Shown here piece after piece: positions 6,192-14,376 of a stretch of 24,247 nt of DNA (position 1 is its first letter; every line of letters starts with the position of its first letter). Made by a program: the position numbers and the translations under genes. The stretch is from CAZPAN01 sp964428485 (GTDB taxonomy: Bacteria > Actinomycetota > Coriobacteriia > Coriobacteriales > CADBOM01): NCBI GenBank assembly GCA_964428485.1, contig CAYRYP010000014.1, positions 1 to 24,247 on the forward strand, written 5' to 3'. The notes beneath the pieces were generated by a model. The model saw only the letters and a program-made list of their open reading frames with translations, was not told the origin of the DNA and did no database searches.

Positions 6192-8603
6192 ATGGCATCG
6201 ATCCTTGACGGGGTCTCACTTAACCCCGCTCAACGCGAGGCGGTAGAGACGGTCCAGGGGCCGCTCCTGATCCTCGCTGGCGCCGGGTCGGGCAAGACCC
6301 GCGTGCTCACCTACCGCATCTCGCACATGGTCGCCGATTTGGGCATCCCATCCTATTCGATCCTGGCGATAACCTTCACCAACAAAGCGGCGGCCGAGAT
6401 GCGCTCTAGGATCCGTGAGATCCTTGGGCCTACCCGCGGGATGTGGGTGTTGACCTTCCACTCTCTGTGCTCCAGGATGCTGCGCGCCGACGCCGAAAGA
6501 CTTGGGTTTACACCGGACTTCACCATCTACGACGACGACGATTCCAAGCGCCTGGTCAAGGAGATATACCGCGATCTGGATATCAATCCCAAGGCCTACA
6601 ACATCCAGGCTGTGCGTTCGATGATCTCTAAGGCTAAAAACGAGCTCATCAGCGCGTCTGACTACGCCGCGTCCGCCCCCTCGTCGTTCTGGGCGATGCC
6701 CGCCGTGGTCTCCAGTGTCTATACCACCTTGCAGGAAAGACTCGTTCGCGCCAACGCCATGGACTTCGACGACCTGCTCGTTAACGGGTACAGGCTGCTG
6801 CGTGACAATCCCGACATCTTGCAAGCCTACCGAGACCGATTCCGCTACATCTCGGTCGACGAGTACCAGGACACCAACCACGCTCAATACGAGATAGCCA
6901 ACATGCTCGCCGGGGGCAATCGAAACATCATGGTCGTCGGCGATGACGATCAATCGATCTATTCATGGCGCGGCGCCGACATCACCAACATCCTGAGCTT
7001 CGAGGAGGATTACCCCGACGCCCACGTGATCAAACTTGAGGAGAACTACCGCTCTACCGGTAACATCCTCGAGGCCGCTAACGCCGTTATATCCCACAAT
7101 GGGCATCGTAAGGAGAAGCGCCTGTTCACCAGTGGCCCCGCCGGGGACAAGATCGACCTCTACCTTGCCGGCAACGAGCGCGACGAGGGCCGCTGGATCG
7201 CCTCCGAGATAGAGAAGGGCGTCCAGCGCGGGCGCAGCTACTCCGACTTCGCAGTGTTCTACCGCACCAACGCACAGTCTCGCGTGCTGGAGGACATGTT
7301 CCTGCGTGCTGGGATCCCCTATCAGATCGTCGGTGGCACAAGGTTTTTCGATCGCGCCGAGATCCGCGACGTGATGGCCTACCTTAACCTTGTGGTCAAC
7401 CCTGCCGACGACATAGCCGCCAAACGCGTCGTCAACGTGCCGAGGCGAGGTATCGGCAAGGGTACCATTGAGGCGATAGAGCAGCGTGCCGCCTCGGAGG
7501 GTCTTACGTTCATGGACGCCCTCCAGGCTTCGATAGCAGACGAGTCCCTGTCGTCGCGCGCGCGCAACTCTCTCGCTCAGTTCGATTCGATGATCCGAAC
7601 CGTCAGGGCCTACAGGGGCACCATGCGCGAGGTTGTAGAGATGATAGTCGAACAGTCCGGGCTCATCCGGGCGCTGGAGGAGAGACGCACGCCGGAGGAT
7701 GCAGCCAGAGTCGAGAACATCAAGGAGTTCTTCGGCGTGGTCTCCGAGTTCGAGAATTCGCATACCACTTCCGATGAGGATGATGGCTTCGGCCCCGACC
7801 CTGAAGGCGGCCCGACCGATGCCCTGTCAAGCGGTGATGTGGGGCAGGTGGAAGCGACGTCCGAGGATGGCAGCGACGGCTCCGCCGCATCGCATATGCT
7901 CGCTCCGCTCATGGAGTGGCTCTCGCTTCGCAGCGATCTCGATACAATGGGCGATTCCGATTCGCTTGTCACGCTCATGACCGTGCACTCGGCCAAGGGA
8001 CTGGAGTTCCCGGTCGTGTTCATCGCCGGAATGGAGGAGTTCATCTTCCCGCACTCGAGTGCTATTCGCGACGACGATAATGTCGAGGAGGAGAGGCGTT
8101 TGGCCTACGTGGCCATCACCCGCGCGCGCGAGCACCTCTCGATTGTCTGCGCTCAGCAGCGCTCGCTTTTCGGCAGCACGCAGGCCAACCCCCCATCGAG
8201 GTTTTTGCGCGAGATCCCCGACGAACTTGTTTTGCGCGCCGGCATCGGGAGTAGGAGTTTTTCGGGCACCGGCAACGAGAAGCGCGGGAGCCGAAATGGC
8301 ATCTACGGATCTGGCACCAGCTTCGAGCAGTCCGCCGGGGATGATGGGCGCGTATTCGGAGCCGGCTCCAGGGAGAGTTTGCGGACGAGCGAGGGCTCGA
8401 TTCTTGCAGACTCTTCGTCTATGGGGGGCAGCCAGGGGTCCACACAGGAGACCTTCTGCGCTGGGGATACCGTGGACCACAAGGTGTTCGGACGGGGGAC
8501 CGTGTTGTCTGTGGTCGGCGATGCCATCGAAATCAGGTTCGAGAAGAGCGGTCAAACCAAAAGTCTCCTTTTGGGCTTAGCACCACTCGTCAAGATCTCC
8601 TAG
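6192..8603 (+). CDS. pcrA: ATP-dependent DNA helicase PcrA/UvrD (SF1A)
   Basis: An 803-residue 3'-5' helicase for repair and removal of RecA filaments or stalled polymerase. Motifs in order: I GAGSGKTR (30-37), Ia ITFTNKAAAEM, II DEYQDTN (223-229), III GDDDQSIYSWRGAD, IV EENYRST, V MTVHSAKGLEF (from 596) and VI YVAITRARE. The C terminus (about 757-803, VDHKVFGRGTVLSV) is the Tudor-like RNA-polymerase-interacting domain typical of PcrA. An acidic Asp/Glu/Ser-rich insert of about 50 residues (around nt 7755-7890) interrupts the region before motif V. The start is ATG 6192; GGAGGGTGG lies 10-14 nt upstream, and an ATG at 6171 has no SD. The frame is open into rlmH but without protein-like sequence. 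Confidence 0.92.
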   Translation: MASILDGVSLNPAQREAVETVQGPLLILAGAGSGKTRVLTYRISHMVADLGIPSYSILAITFTNKAAAEMRSRIREILGPTRGMWVLTFHSLCSRMLRADAERLGFTPDFTIYDDDDSKRLVKEIYRDLDINPKAYNIQAVRSMISKAKNELISASDYAASAPSSFWAMPAVVSSVYTTLQERLVRANAMDFDDLLVNGYRLLRDNPDILQAYRDRFRYISVDEYQDTNHAQYEIANMLAGGNRNIMVVGDDDQSIYSWRGADITNILSFEEDYPDAHVIKLEENYRSTGNILEAANAVISHNGHRKEKRLFTSGPAGDKIDLYLAGNERDEGRWIASEIEKGVQRGRSYSDFAVFYRTNAQSRVLEDMFLRAGIPYQIVGGTRFFDRAEIRDVMAYLNLVVNPADDIAAKRVVNVPRRGIGKGTIEAIEQRAASEGLTFMDALQASIADESLSSRARNSLAQFDSMIRTVRAYRGTMREVVEMIVEQSGLIRALEERRTPEDAARVENIKEFFGVVSEFENSHTTSDEDDGFGPDPEGGPTDALSSGDVGQVEATSEDGSDGSAASHMLAPLMEWLSLRSDLDTMGDSDSLVTLMTVHSAKGLEFPVVFIAGMEEFIFPHSSAIRDDDNVEEERRLAYVAITRAREHLSIVCAQQRSLFGSTQANPPSRFLREIPDELVLRAGIGSRSFSGTGNEKRGSRNGIYGSGTSFEQSAGDDGRVFGAGSRESLRTSEGSILADSSSMGGSQGSTQETFCAGDTVDHKVFGRGTVLSVVGDAIEIRFEKSGQTKSLLLGLAPLVKIS

Positions 8604-8626
8604 TCAAGAGATTACAGCGTGGTGGG

Positions 8627-8642
8627 TGGCCAAGGGTGGCCA
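8627..8642 (+). terminator. Hairpin after pcrA, possible weak terminator
   Basis: TGGCCA (8627-8632) AGGG TGGCCA (8637-8642), a perfect 6-bp stem made from a direct repeat of GGGTGGCCAA (8624-8633, 8634-8643). No U-run follows, so termination is doubtful. Confidence 0.3.
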
Positions 8643-8691
8643 AGGGGCTTAGAATACCGGATGAAACGCCTCGATTTTACGGGGATTCTCC

Positions 8692-8719
8692 TTGTTGACT
8701 TTTGACTTTGGTATATACT
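8692..8719 (+). promoter_or_regulatory. Candidate sigma-70-type promoter for rpsA
   Basis: TTGTTG (8692-8697), 16-bp spacer, TATACT (8714-8719). Two overlapping TTGACTT copies (8695-8701 and 8702-8708) lie in the spacer. It would yield a leader of about 140 nt. The surrounding DNA is AT-rich. Confidence 0.6.
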
Positions 8720-8727
8720 GATCAGAT

Positions 8728-8744
8728 GTCTGCAATAAGCAGAC
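8728..8744 (+). promoter_or_regulatory. Hairpin at the start of the rpsA leader
   Basis: GTCTGC (8728-8733) AATAA GCAGAC (8739-8744): a perfect 6-bp stem just downstream of the predicted transcription start. It could protect the 5' end or serve in S1 autoregulation. In E. coli, S1 represses its own rpsA mRNA through leader hairpins, but nothing here proves the same. Confidence 0.4.
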
Positions 8745-8870
8745 TGACATAACTGTAGGCCCCCGTAGACAATGTAATTTCATAGCGCGATCGTCCCACG
8801 GACTATCTTGGCTACCTAGGAAATGACAATGACGAGCGGGGCCCCGAGCATCTTTTGGAAGGGGTCCATT

Positions 8871-10163
8871 TTGACCGAGATTAAGAACAAGTCGATTATC
8901 CAGTTCGACGAAATCTCCGATTCCGACATGGAGAATCTCATCGATGGCACAATCACCGACATCGAAGAGGGCGAGCTGGTCACCGGGACGATCGTCAAGA
9001 TCGAGCACGATGAGGTGCTCCTCGACATCGGGTTTAAGTCTGAGGGTGTGATCCCTGCGCGCGAGCTCTCCATCCGCGATGATATCGACACTTCCGACGC
9101 CGTCTCGCTCGGCGATGAGATCGAGGCTCTGGTCATCCAGAAGGAGGACAAGGACGGCAGGCTGCTGCTCTCCAAGAAGCGCGCCGAGTACAAGAGGGCC
9201 TGGAACAACATCGAGGAGAAGTTCCACAATGGTGAGAACGTCGAGGGTGAGGTCATCGAGGTTGTCAAAGGCGGTCTCATCCTTGACATCGGGCTGCGCG
9301 GATTCCTGCCGGCGTCGCTCGTGGATCTTCGCCGCGTGAAGGATCTCAGCTCCTACCTGGGCACCGTGATAGAGGCTCGCGTCATCGAGATGGACCGCAA
9401 TCGCAACAACGTCGTTCTCTCGCGCCGCGTGCTCCTCGAGGAGGGCAGGAAGAACGAGCGCAACGAGATCCTCAGCAAGCTGCAGAAGGGCATGAGGCTC
9501 AAGGGAACGGTCTCGTCGATCGTAGAGTTCGGCGCCTTCGTCGACCTTGGTGGCATCGACGGCCTGGTCCACATCTCTGAGCTCTCTTGGAGCCATGTTA
9601 ACCATCCCGCCGAGGTCGTCTCCGTGGGTGATGAGGTGGAGGTCGAGGTTCTCGACGTCGACCGCAACCGTGAGAGGATCTCTCTGGGTCTCAAGCAGAC
9701 TACCGAGGATCCGTGGCGTACGCTCATCAAGAACTACCCGGTCGACTCTATCGTCGAGGGAACTGTTACCAAGATAGTTCCGTTCGGCGTGTTCGTCGCC
9801 CTCTGCGATGGTGTCGAGGGTCTTGTGCACATCTCCGAGATGGCCAACAAGCACGTCAACCATCCCTCTCAGGTGGTAGAGGTCGGCCAGAAGATCATGG
9901 TCAAGGTCATGTCCGTCGATCTAGATCGCCGTCGCATCTCTCTGTCGATGAAGGCCGCCGCTGAGCAGCTCGGCATCACCGTCGAGGTCAGAGACATGCC
10001 GGAGGAGGGTGGCAAGAAGGCTGCCCAGGAGGCCCCGAAAGCCGAGGAGGCCGCCGCCGAGGATGCTGCTGCTGAGGAGGCTCCGGCCGAGGAGTCTGCG
10101 GAGGTTGCCACCGAGGAGACTTCGGCTGAGGAGTCTGCTGAGGCTGCCGCCGAGGAGGAGTAG
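8871..10163 (+). CDS. rpsA: 30S ribosomal protein S1 (four S1 domains)
   Basis: A 430-residue protein with four S1 RNA-binding repeats at about 35-104, 122-187, 207-276 and 293-362. Repeats 3 and 4 carry the canonical GAFVDLGGIDGLVHISELS and GVFVALCDGVEGLVHISEM. A tail (377-430) of Glu/Ala repeats follows. It helps mRNA bind the ribosome; four-domain S1 is usual in Gram-positive lineages, against six in E. coli. The start is TTG 8871, chosen because GGAAGGGG lies 6 nt upstream and TEIKNKS is a plausible N terminus. ATG 8823 in the same frame has only AGGA right against it and would add 16 residues unlike S1. It has its own promoter and terminator. Confidence 0.9.
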   Translation: MTEIKNKSIIQFDEISDSDMENLIDGTITDIEEGELVTGTIVKIEHDEVLLDIGFKSEGVIPARELSIRDDIDTSDAVSLGDEIEALVIQKEDKDGRLLLSKKRAEYKRAWNNIEEKFHNGENVEGEVIEVVKGGLILDIGLRGFLPASLVDLRRVKDLSSYLGTVIEARVIEMDRNRNNVVLSRRVLLEEGRKNERNEILSKLQKGMRLKGTVSSIVEFGAFVDLGGIDGLVHISELSWSHVNHPAEVVSVGDEVEVEVLDVDRNRERISLGLKQTTEDPWRTLIKNYPVDSIVEGTVTKIVPFGVFVALCDGVEGLVHISEMANKHVNHPSQVVEVGQKIMVKVMSVDLDRRRISLSMKAAAEQLGITVEVRDMPEEGGKKAAQEAPKAEEAAAEDAAAEEAPAEESAEVATEETSAEESAEAAAEEE

Positions 10164-10211
10164 TACCGCTTTTAGGAAAGCTCCCGCTCGCACCATCGAG
10201 ACAGCACTGTT

Positions 10212-10246
10212 ACAGGGGAACCGTCGGATGGCGGCTCCCCTGTTCT
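10212..10246 (+). terminator. Terminator downstream of rpsA
   Basis: A 12-bp stem ACAGGGGAACCG (10212-10223) / CGGCTCCCCTGT (10232-10243) with one A/C mismatch and an 8-nt loop, then TCT. The U-run is poor, so read-through into coaE is likely; no separate coaE promoter was seen. Confidence 0.75.
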
Positions 10247-10313
10247 ATGCTTAGGTAAAAGGATGAGACTCCGGGCGTAGGAGCGTAAAGAGCGCAGGCA
10301 GGAGGTGTAGGCA

Positions 10314-10925
10314 TTGCATAGGGTCGTACTCGGCGGCGGGATCGCATCAGGCAAGAGCACGGTGTCTGGGATACTTACAGAACTCGGCGCTGAGGTGCTC
10401 GACATGGATGCTGTCGCCGCAGATGTTCGCGCCGATCCCGAGGTTGCCTCGCGTCTGACGAAGAGGTTTGGAGTAGGTATACTCGGTCCCGACGGGAAGG
10501 TCGTGCCCAGCGAGCTTGCACAGAGGGCCTTCGCCGATGCTCGTTCCAAGTGCGACCTCGACGCGATAATGCATCCGGAGATCGCACGTAGATCCAAGCT
10601 GTTTTTGCAGGGGGAAGATGCGCCTGCGGACTGTCCGATGCGGGTGGTTCAGGTTCCACTAGTCACCCTCTCGACCGATCTTAACGAGATGGCCGATGAG
10701 GTAGTTGTGGTCAGTCTCCCAGCCGAGATCCGTCTTGAGCGGGCTGTCTCGCGCGGGATGGACCCAAAAGACGCCAGGCAGAGGATCATGACTCAAGCGA
10801 GTGACGAGGACGAGCTTCTGGTTGCCGACACCGTGATAGACAACACCGGCACGTTGGAGGACCTCCGCACAAAGGTGCTCGAGTGGTGGGATTCCAGAAC
10901 ACGCGGAGGGGAGATCTTGACCTGA
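10314..10925 (+). CDS. coaE: Dephospho-CoA kinase
   Basis: A 203-residue P-loop kinase: GGGIASGKST (7-16) is the Walker A with the spacing typical of CoaE. LDMDAVAADVRADP is the substrate (DxD) region, and VVVVSLPAEIRLERAVSRG is the lid/adenine region. It phosphorylates the 3'-hydroxyl of dephospho-CoA, the last step of CoA synthesis; coaD, the step before, lies in the same window at 18983. The start is TTG 10314 behind GGAGG (8-nt spacing). It ends 1 nt before the transglycosylase gene, so the two are probably coupled. Confidence 0.9.
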   Translation: MHRVVLGGGIASGKSTVSGILTELGAEVLDMDAVAADVRADPEVASRLTKRFGVGILGPDGKVVPSELAQRAFADARSKCDLDAIMHPEIARRSKLFLQGEDAPADCPMRVVQVPLVTLSTDLNEMADEVVVVSLPAEIRLERAVSRGMDPKDARQRIMTQASDEDELLVADTVIDNTGTLEDLRTKVLEWWDSRTRGGEILT

Positions 10926-10926
10926 T

Positions 10927-11577
10927 ATGAGTAGACGCTCCGCAGAAGATCAGCTAAACGACGACGGGAATCGTACCGCCATTCAGGCCAAACGCGGCGG
11001 CTGCAGAAGAGCTGCACGCGTTGCGATCAGGATCCTCGTTGCTATATGCGCCCTCGCGGTGGTTGCAGCTATAGTCCTCCCGCTCTTAGAGAGGGCTTAC
11101 TACAGGCTCGAGTATGTCGACATCATCCAGCAGGCAGCAGAGGAGTACCAGGTTAATCCTTACTGGATCATCGCGATAGCAAAGTGCGAATCGGACTTCG
11201 ATCCTGAGGCCACCTCGAGCGCGGGCGCCATCGGGATCATGCAGATGATGCCGGAGACCGCCGAGGACATCGCGAATTTGGGGCTGGTGGATGTTGAGAA
11301 GTATCCTCCGGACGAGCTGACCGACCCGGAGGTGAGCATAAACTACGGAACGGCGTACCTCAGATATCTGGTGGAGCGATATCACGAGATGGATCCCGCG
11401 ATAACCGCCTACAACGCCGGCCTTGGAAACGTTGATGAGTGGCTGGAAGAGGGAGATGACATCCGCGACAACATCGAGTTCGAGGAGACGAGCAACTACC
11501 TCCGCTCCGTCCACAGGGCTAAGGAGGCCTACGAGAGACTCTATCCCGATGCTTTCACCTGGGACAGCGGGGATTAG
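10927..11577 (+). CDS. Membrane-anchored lytic transglycosylase (SLT domain)
   Basis: A 216-residue protein: a basic N terminus, one membrane segment at about 31-54, then an SLT goose-lysozyme-type domain. The catalytic Glu is residue 88 in KCESDFDP, followed by SAGAIGIMQMMPETA (98-112), NYGTAYLRYLVERY and the AYNAG motif (161-165). It cleaves the MurNAc-GlcNAc bond of peptidoglycan outside the membrane, forming 1,6-anhydro ends. It starts 1 nt after coaE and depends on upstream GGAGGGG (about 14 nt away) or coupling. The location between coaE and uvrB gives no functional hint beyond co-transcription. Confidence 0.88.
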   Translation: MSRRSAEDQLNDDGNRTAIQAKRGGCRRAARVAIRILVAICALAVVAAIVLPLLERAYYRLEYVDIIQQAAEEYQVNPYWIIAIAKCESDFDPEATSSAGAIGIMQMMPETAEDIANLGLVDVEKYPPDELTDPEVSINYGTAYLRYLVERYHEMDPAITAYNAGLGNVDEWLEEGDDIRDNIEFEETSNYLRSVHRAKEAYERLYPDAFTWDSGD

Positions 11578-11621
11578 ACGATCGCCACGGGCGCACGTCC
11601 GTGGCGCGACCGGGAGTGACG

Positions 11622-13787
11622 ATGCAGCGATTAGACACCCACGAGCCCAAGCCGCTCGACGCGGCGCGCATGGACGCCGATATGAGGGACTTCCTCAAGG
11701 AGGGGAGGTTCAACAGGCGCTTCGAGGTGGTCTCGCCCTATGAGCCCGCGGGGGATCAACCGCAGGCGATAGACAAACTGGCGGAGGGTATCGAGCGTGG
11801 GATGCGCTACCAGACCCTTCTGGGTGTAACCGGATCGGGTAAGACCTACACGATGGCTAAGGTCATAGAGAGGATCAACAGACCCACTCTGGTGATGGCG
11901 CCCAACAAGACACTCGCAGCACAGCTGGCATCGGAGTTCAAGGAGCTGTTTCCCAACAACGCTGTGGTCTACTTCGTCTCCTACTACGACTACTACCAGC
12001 CAGAGGCCTACGTCCCCACCACCGATACCTTCATCGAGAAAGACGCCTCGATAAACGAGGAGGTGGAAAAACTGCGCCACCAGGCTACCGCCCAGCTCCT
12101 CAGCAGAAACGACATCATCGTAGTGGCGAGCGTCTCGTGCATATACGGAATCGGATCGCCCACGGACTACGCGGGCCTGGCTATCTTCGTCGACACCTCC
12201 AGGCCCCTGGATCGCGACCAGTTCATCCACGATCTCGTAGACATACAGTACGACCGCAATGACTACGATCTGACTCGAGGTACCTTTCGCGTCCGGGGCG
12301 ACATCGTCGATGTGTTCCCGCCATATGCAGAGAACCCGCTTAGGGTGGAGTTCTTTGGAGACGAGGTGGACTCCATCGCCGAGATCGACAAGCTCACCGG
12401 TGAGGTTCTTGTCGAGTATCCCAAGGTGCCGATATGGCCCTCGTCGCACTACGTCACCGAGAGGGTCAAGCTCGACCGCGCCGTCCAGACGATCCAGGAG
12501 GAGCTGGTGCAGCGCATCTCAGAGCTCAAAGGGGCGGGCAAGCTGCTGGAGGCCCAGAGGCTCGAGATGCGCACCTCCTACGATCTTGAAATGATTCAAA
12601 ACATGGGCTTTTGCAGCGGGATCGAGAACTACTCCCGCCATCTCGACGGCAGGGAGCCGGGGCAGGCGCCCTTCACGCTTATAGACTACTTCCCAGATGA
12701 TTTTGTCTGCTTTATAGATGAGAGCCATGTGACTGTCCCTCAGATCAGAGGCATGCACGAGGGCGACAGATCTCGTAAGGTAATGCTGGTGGAGCACGGC
12801 TTTCGTCTCCCTAGCGCGCTGGACAACAGACCCCTTCGCTACGATGAGTTCGAGGCGAGAATCCCGCAGTTTGTCTACGTCTCGGCAACACCCGGTGACT
12901 ACGAGGAGAAGGTCTCCCAGCAGGTGGTTGAGCAGATCATCCGTCCTACGGGGCTTCTGGATCCGGAGGTGGTGTTGCGTCCGACCGTGGGACAGATCGA
13001 CGACATCACCGCCGAGATCAGGGTCAGGGCGGATCGCGGCGAGCGCGTGCTGGTAACAACCCTTACCAAGAAGATGGCGGAGGATCTTACAGACTACCTT
13101 CTCGACCAGGGTATTCGTGCCCAGTACATGCACTCCGACACGGGTACTATTGAGCGCGTCGAGATCATAAGGGGGCTTCGCCTCGGGGAATTCGATGTGT
13201 TGGTGGGAATCAACCTCTTGCGCGAGGGGCTGGATCTGCCGGAAGTGTCGTTGGTCGCGATCCTCGATGCGGACAAGGAGGGGTTCCTCCGCAACAACCG
13301 CTCCCTTATCCAGACCATAGGTCGAGCTGCTAGGAACGTCTCGGGGCAGGTGATCATGTACGCCGATACCATCACAGGCTCCATCAGAAGTGCGGTGGAC
13401 GAGACCAGGCGCCGTCGCGAGATACAGCAGGCCTTCAATGAGGAGCACGGTATAGAGCCGCAGACTGTGCGCAAGGCCGTCTCCGACATAATGCAGTACC
13501 TCAACGAGGGAGACGCGGCCGATCCGAACAAGACTGCAAAGAGCCTGGCTGCGGACTATTCCGACATGCCCCCAGCCGAGCTACTACGTCTGATATCGGC
13601 GATGGAGGAGTCGATGGAGATCGCCTCGGAGGAGATGGACTTCGAAAACGCCGCCCGCCTACGCGACCAGATCGTGCGTCTGCGCTCGCAGCTTGAGGGC
13701 GTGGACGAGTCAAGGGTGCTAGACGGCCTGCGCTCGCGTGCCCGAAAGGGCTCTAGATACGGTGGCGGGCGCAGGAGGCGCAAGTAG
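11622..13787 (+). CDS. uvrB: Excinuclease ABC subunit B
   Basis: A 721-residue protein, slightly longer than the usual 660-680 because of about 30 extra N-terminal residues and a basic tail. Walker A is GVTGSGKT (68-75), the damage-probing beta-hairpin DYYQPEAYVP starts near 122, and motif II is DESH (366-369). SATPGDYE and LVGINLLREGLDLPEVSL followed by QTIGRAARN give the helicase C-half. A UVR domain (about 651-690, MDFENAARLRDQI) would bind UvrC. It verifies DNA damage delivered by UvrA in nucleotide excision repair. The start is ATG 11622 with GGGAG 5 nt upstream; the frame extends to GTG 11601 without an SD. uvrA and uvrC are not in the window. Confidence 0.95.
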   Translation: MQRLDTHEPKPLDAARMDADMRDFLKEGRFNRRFEVVSPYEPAGDQPQAIDKLAEGIERGMRYQTLLGVTGSGKTYTMAKVIERINRPTLVMAPNKTLAAQLASEFKELFPNNAVVYFVSYYDYYQPEAYVPTTDTFIEKDASINEEVEKLRHQATAQLLSRNDIIVVASVSCIYGIGSPTDYAGLAIFVDTSRPLDRDQFIHDLVDIQYDRNDYDLTRGTFRVRGDIVDVFPPYAENPLRVEFFGDEVDSIAEIDKLTGEVLVEYPKVPIWPSSHYVTERVKLDRAVQTIQEELVQRISELKGAGKLLEAQRLEMRTSYDLEMIQNMGFCSGIENYSRHLDGREPGQAPFTLIDYFPDDFVCFIDESHVTVPQIRGMHEGDRSRKVMLVEHGFRLPSALDNRPLRYDEFEARIPQFVYVSATPGDYEEKVSQQVVEQIIRPTGLLDPEVVLRPTVGQIDDITAEIRVRADRGERVLVTTLTKKMAEDLTDYLLDQGIRAQYMHSDTGTIERVEIIRGLRLGEFDVLVGINLLREGLDLPEVSLVAILDADKEGFLRNNRSLIQTIGRAARNVSGQVIMYADTITGSIRSAVDETRRRREIQQAFNEEHGIEPQTVRKAVSDIMQYLNEGDAADPNKTAKSLAADYSDMPPAELLRLISAMEESMEIASEEMDFENAARLRDQIVRLRSQLEGVDESRVLDGLRSRARKGSRYGGGRRRRK

Positions 13788-13899
13788 CAAGTAGTCCCGG
13801 CCAACAGGTCGTCTCCTCATCGCCCGACGCAAAGAGCATCGTCGATGGCGGAGTGTGTGACATGCATGTGCCGCCTGCATACGCGCCTGTACATGCATT

Positions 13900-13908
13900 T
13901 GATAAAAT
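13900..13908 (+). promoter_or_regulatory. Extended -10 promoter candidate for the asp23-fakA-recG operon
   Basis: TGATAAAAT gives TG-N-TAAAAT, an extended -10 element, in a short AT-rich stretch. No -35 is evident, as is acceptable for extended -10 promoters. The predicted start falls on the CCAATTGG palindrome (13911-13918). A closely similar TGATAAGAT precedes rimP. Confidence 0.45.
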
Positions 13909-13910
13909 TA

Positions 13911-13980
13911 CCAATTGGCTTTGAACCTCGGTTTGCTTCGCCGCCCTACTCACATGAGGTTGTGGGGGCGCCAAATTGGC
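13911..13980 (+). promoter_or_regulatory. Paired CCAA(A)TTGG palindromes in the asp23 leader
   Basis: CCAATTGG (13911-13918) and GCCAAATTGGC (13970-13980) are each palindromic and related, 59 nt apart. They flank a GC-rich stretch that can fold around CTCA/TGAG (13950-13959). They could be twin operator sites, or in RNA they could pair with each other (one bulge) to close the leader. The rest of 13788-13998 holds two ACATGCAT copies (13860, 13891) and no gene. Confidence 0.35.
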
Positions 13981-13998
13981 AATGATTGGAGATAAGCG

Positions 13999-14355
13999 AT
14001 GAACTACCAGGATCGAGACGAGGTCATCCCCGGGATCGTCGAGGTCGATGAGGGTGTCATACAAGACATGATCGGCTACGTGGCGCTCACCAGCTACGGG
14101 GTCGCTGGCATGGCGACTCCCAACATCGGCTCTGGCCTGTCTAGTATGCTGCCGATGCAGAAGCTGCGCCGGGGCATCGTGCTCAAGAACCACGGAGGCT
14201 CTGTGTCTGTGGAGCTCTACATCGTGGTCCAGTACGGAACCAACCTCTCCGTGGTCGCGGAGAACCTCGCCGAGACGGTGAGATACGCGCTTGAGGAGTA
14301 TCTGGAGATCAGGATCGACGACATATCCGTCAACATCCAGGGAATGAAGGCCTAG
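13999..14355 (+). CDS. Asp23/Gls24 family envelope stress response protein
   Basis: A 118-residue protein with the family pattern: GIVEVDEGVIQDMIGYVALTS at the N terminus, a GVAGM segment, GIVLKNHGGSVSVELYIVVQYG in the middle, and an amphipathic VAENLAETVRYALEEYL helix, ending in the family's VNIQGM. Members in Firmicutes sit at the membrane or bind partners that do. The YqhY-type members next to fatty-acid genes are linked to lipid homeostasis, which suits the fakA gene 21 nt downstream. SD GGAG lies 8 nt before the ATG. Confidence 0.88.
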   Translation: MNYQDRDEVIPGIVEVDEGVIQDMIGYVALTSYGVAGMATPNIGSGLSSMLPMQKLRRGIVLKNHGGSVSVELYIVVQYGTNLSVVAENLAETVRYALEEYLEIRIDDISVNIQGMKA

Positions 14356-14376
14356 CGCCTCGACAGGAAACGAGAA

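Noticed and set aside
6216..7763. Two long minus-strand open frames antisense to pcrA
   Set aside because: pcrA motifs are complete on the plus strand across this interval; the antisense frames are GC-driven shadows.
10018..10163. GAGGAGG-rich repeats at the end of rpsA as a DNA repeat element
   Set aside because: It is in-frame low-complexity coding for the Glu/Ala tail, common in S1 proteins of this type.
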